Positions 40,097 to 41,792 of a stretch of DNA of 41,792 nucleotides are shown here, piece after piece. How positions within the stretch are numbered: position 1 is the first letter of the stretch; each line of letters opens with the position of its first letter. The notes under the pieces are model-generated. The model had not been told where the DNA came from, did no database searches, and saw nothing but the letters and a program-made list of their open reading frames with translations. The position numbers and the translations under genes were made by a program. Where the stretch lies: assembly GCF_004341365.1 (NCBI RefSeq), contig NZ_SLXH01000030.1, forward strand, positions 1 through 41,792, given 5' to 3'. Origin of the DNA: Simplicispira metamorpha. GTDB taxonomy: Bacteria > Pseudomonadota > Gammaproteobacteria > Burkholderiales > Burkholderiaceae_C.

Positions 40097-40863
40097 AAGC
40101 AGTCATCCTGGCCGGTGGCCTGGGTACCCGCATCTCTGAAGAATCGCACCTGCGCCCCAAGCCGATGATTGAAATCGGCGGGCGCCCCATCCTGTGGCAC
40201 ATCATGAAGATGTATGCCGCGCATGGCGTCAACGATTTCATCATCTGCCTGGGCTACAAGGGCTATGTCATCAAGGAGTATTTCGCCAATTACTTTCTGC
40301 ACATGTCGGACGTGACGTTTGACATGGCCCAGAACCGCATGGAAGTGCACCGCCGCCACGCCGAGCCCTGGCGCGTGACGCTGGTGGATACGGGCGAAAG
40401 CACCTTGACGGGGGGGCGCCTGCGCCGGGTGCGCGACTACCTCACACCGGGCGAGTCTTTTGCCTTCACCTACGGCGATGGCGTGGCCGATATCGACCTG
40501 ACGGCGGAATTTGCCTTCCACCGTGCCCACGGCAAACTGGCCACCGTGGCCGCCGTGCAGCCCCCCGGGCGTTATGGCGCACTGCAAATAGACGGCAGTA
40601 GCGTCAACGCCTTCACCGAGAAGCCCCGGGGCGATGGCGGTCTCATCAACGGCGGCTTTTTTGTGTTGCAGCCCGAAGTGCTGGAGCTGGTGGCCAGCGA
40701 CCAGACCAGCTGGGAGGCAGAGCCCATGATCGCCCTGGCCGCACAAGGCCAACTGCAAGCCTTTGAACACAGCGGTTTCTGGCAGCCCATGGACACCCTG
40801 CGCGAGAAAAACCTGCTCGAAGAGCTGTGGCAATCGGGCCAGGCCCCCTGGAAGACCTGGTAA
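40093..40863 (+). CDS. rfbF: glucose-1-phosphate cytidylyltransferase RfbF
   Basis: The 256-aa product makes CDP-glucose from glucose-1-phosphate and CTP. It has the nucleotidyltransferase signature AVILAGGLGTRISEES then RPKPMIEIGGRPILWHIM at the N-terminus, TYGDGVADIDL (metal-binding Asp), and the RfbF-specific FEHSGFWQPMDTLREKN near the end. Full family length. The ATG overlaps the upstream stop by 4 bases (ATGA), with GGGAG 7-11 bases upstream, so it is translationally coupled to the glycosyltransferase gene. rfbG follows after 6 bases. Confidence 0.94.
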   Translation: MKAVILAGGLGTRISEESHLRPKPMIEIGGRPILWHIMKMYAAHGVNDFIICLGYKGYVIKEYFANYFLHMSDVTFDMAQNRMEVHRRHAEPWRVTLVDTGESTLTGGRLRRVRDYLTPGESFAFTYGDGVADIDLTAEFAFHRAHGKLATVAAVQPPGRYGALQIDGSSVNAFTEKPRGDGGLINGGFFVLQPEVLELVASDQTSWEAEPMIALAAQGQLQAFEHSGFWQPMDTLREKNLLEELWQSGQAPWKTW

Positions 40864-40869
40864 GCCGTG

Positions 40870-41706
40870 ATGTACCCCGACCCCTCTTTCTGGCGCGGCA
40901 AGCGCGTGCTGCTCACGGGCCACACCGGCTTCAAGGGCGCCTGGTTGGCGCTGTGGTTGCAGCGCCTGGGCGCCCAGGTCACAGGCTTGGCGCTGGCGCC
41001 AGCCACCACCCCGGCGCTGTTCACGCTGGCCGGAGTGTCGCAGGGCATGGACAGCCATGTCTGCGATGTGCGCGATGGCGCTGCCGTGGCCGCGCTGGTG
41101 CAGGCTGCGCCCCCTGACATCGTGCTGCACCTGGCCGCCCAGGCCCTGGTGCGCCCCGGCTATGCAGCGCCGCTGGACACCTTTGCCACCAACGTGATGG
41201 GCACCGCCCATGTGCTGGACGCCTTGCGCGGCCAGCCCCGCGTGCGCGTGGCCGTGGTGGTCACCACCGACAAGGTCTATCGCAACCGTGAATGGGCCTA
41301 CCCCTACCGCGAAGACGATCCGCTGGGCGGGCACGACCCCTACAGTGCCAGCAAAGCCGCCGCCGAGCTGGTGGCCGCCAGCTACCGCGACAGCTTCCTG
41401 GCCGCGCAGGGCGTGGCCGTGGCCACGGCGCGCGCGGGCAACGTGATTGGTGGCGGCGATTGGTCGCAAGACCGCCTGCTCCCCGACGCCGTGCGCGCCT
41501 GGCAGCAGGGCGTCACCTTGAACATCCGCCACCCCCAGGCCACGCGCCCCTGGCAGCATGTGCTCGAACCCCTGGCCGCCTACCTGCACCTGGCCGAGGT
41601 GCTGTGGCAGCAGCCGCAGCGTGCCGGTGCCTACAACTTCGGCCCCCTGCCGCATGAAGCGGCCACCGTTGAATATGTGGTCAAAATGGCCTCTGGCGCT
41701 TATTGA
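40870..41706 (+). pseudogene. rfbG: truncated CDP-glucose 4,6-dehydratase rfbG
   Basis: The product is 278 aa where the family has about 350-360. It has the NAD-binding TGHTGFKGAW near the N-terminus, the catalytic TTDKVYRNREW and YSASK (Tyr/Lys), GNVIGGGDWSQDRL, RPWQHVLEPL and YNFGP. It stops right after VVKMASGAY, where intact homologues continue (usually with Gly) for about 80 more residues that complete the substrate-binding domain. The sequence after the TGA abruptly changes to AT-rich and encodes a transposase-like tail on the opposite strand, so an insertion sequence probably cut the gene. The enzyme is likely inactive. The start ATG at 40870 is preceded by GTG at 40867. Confidence 0.8.
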
Positions 41707-41792
41707 CTAGAAATAAAACAACTTGAATCAAGCGGCATATTTGACAGAATCCTTCCCAAAAAACTGCTGCACCTTTTTGGGCGATTTCTGCA
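41707..41792 (-). mobile_element. end of an insertion sequence with partial transposase (reads leftward from window edge)
   Basis: Base composition drops sharply here. On the minus strand an open frame enters at the window edge and stops with TGA at 41728-41730; its last residues read QKSPKKVQQFFGKDSVKYAA, a basic tail like those ending some DDE transposases. About 21 bases then remain to the rfbG junction, the size of a terminal inverted repeat. Family cannot be assigned, because the other end lies outside the window. Confidence 0.55.

Overview
The window is a GC-rich chromosomal segment of a polarly or laterally flagellated betaproteobacterium, most likely from the family Comamonadaceae (Acidovorax, Comamonas, Delftia and relatives). 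The assignment rests on flagellar gene content and order, the protein sequences, and a short interspersed repeat (TAGCTGCT.GCGC ... GGGCTGGAGGC) of a type I recall from Comamonadaceae genomes. No rRNA, tRNA, CRISPR array or prophage was seen, and no stretch longer than 300 bases lacks a gene.

Region 1 (1-13.3 kb) is a metabolic and transport neighbourhood. It holds a PNPOx-like split-barrel protein, a Na/Pi-cotransporter-like protein with a PhoU-like tail, a small CoA-binding protein, a large DsbD/ScsB-type thiol:disulfide reductase and a divergent creatininase-family hydrolase. A leftward amino-acid cluster follows: EamA exporter, PLP aminotransferase, PhzF-like protein and threonine/serine dehydratase. 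A LysE exporter is divergent from a MocR-type regulator. Several intergenic spaces carry clean palindromes or repeated half-sites that look like operators.

Region 2 (13.3-27.3 kb) is the flg cluster, transcribed leftward as flgBCDEFGH - exported hypothetical gene - flgIJKL - HDOD gene, with flgA divergent from flgB. It encodes the rod, hook, L and P rings, hook-filament junction proteins and the rod-penetrating muramidase. The hypothetical gene between flgH and flgI, with its own terminator, interrupts the usual order.

Region 3 (27.3-37.6 kb) holds flgM with a consensus sigma-28 promoter and flgN, rightward. They converge at a strong terminator on a leftward block: motA-motB-cheY-cheZ, a terminator, then flhB-flhA-flhF-flhG-like-fliA. 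Four- to eight-nucleotide overlaps imply translational coupling. The genes supply the stator, the CheY/CheZ response switch, the export gate, the FlhF GTPase, a degenerate FlhG-like protein and sigma-28. FlgM and FliA, the anti-sigma/sigma pair, face each other within 1.5 kb.

Region 4 (37.7-41.8 kb) runs rightward from the motA divergence: a TPR plus SPINDLY/OGT-type glycosyltransferase gene with lower GC, then rfbF and rfbG (CDP-glucose synthesis and 4,6-dehydration), tightly coupled. rfbG stops about 80 residues early. The last ~85 bases look like the end of an insertion sequence with a transposase reading leftward out of the window. This suggests a glycosylation or O-antigen locus, perhaps for flagellin, damaged by transposition.
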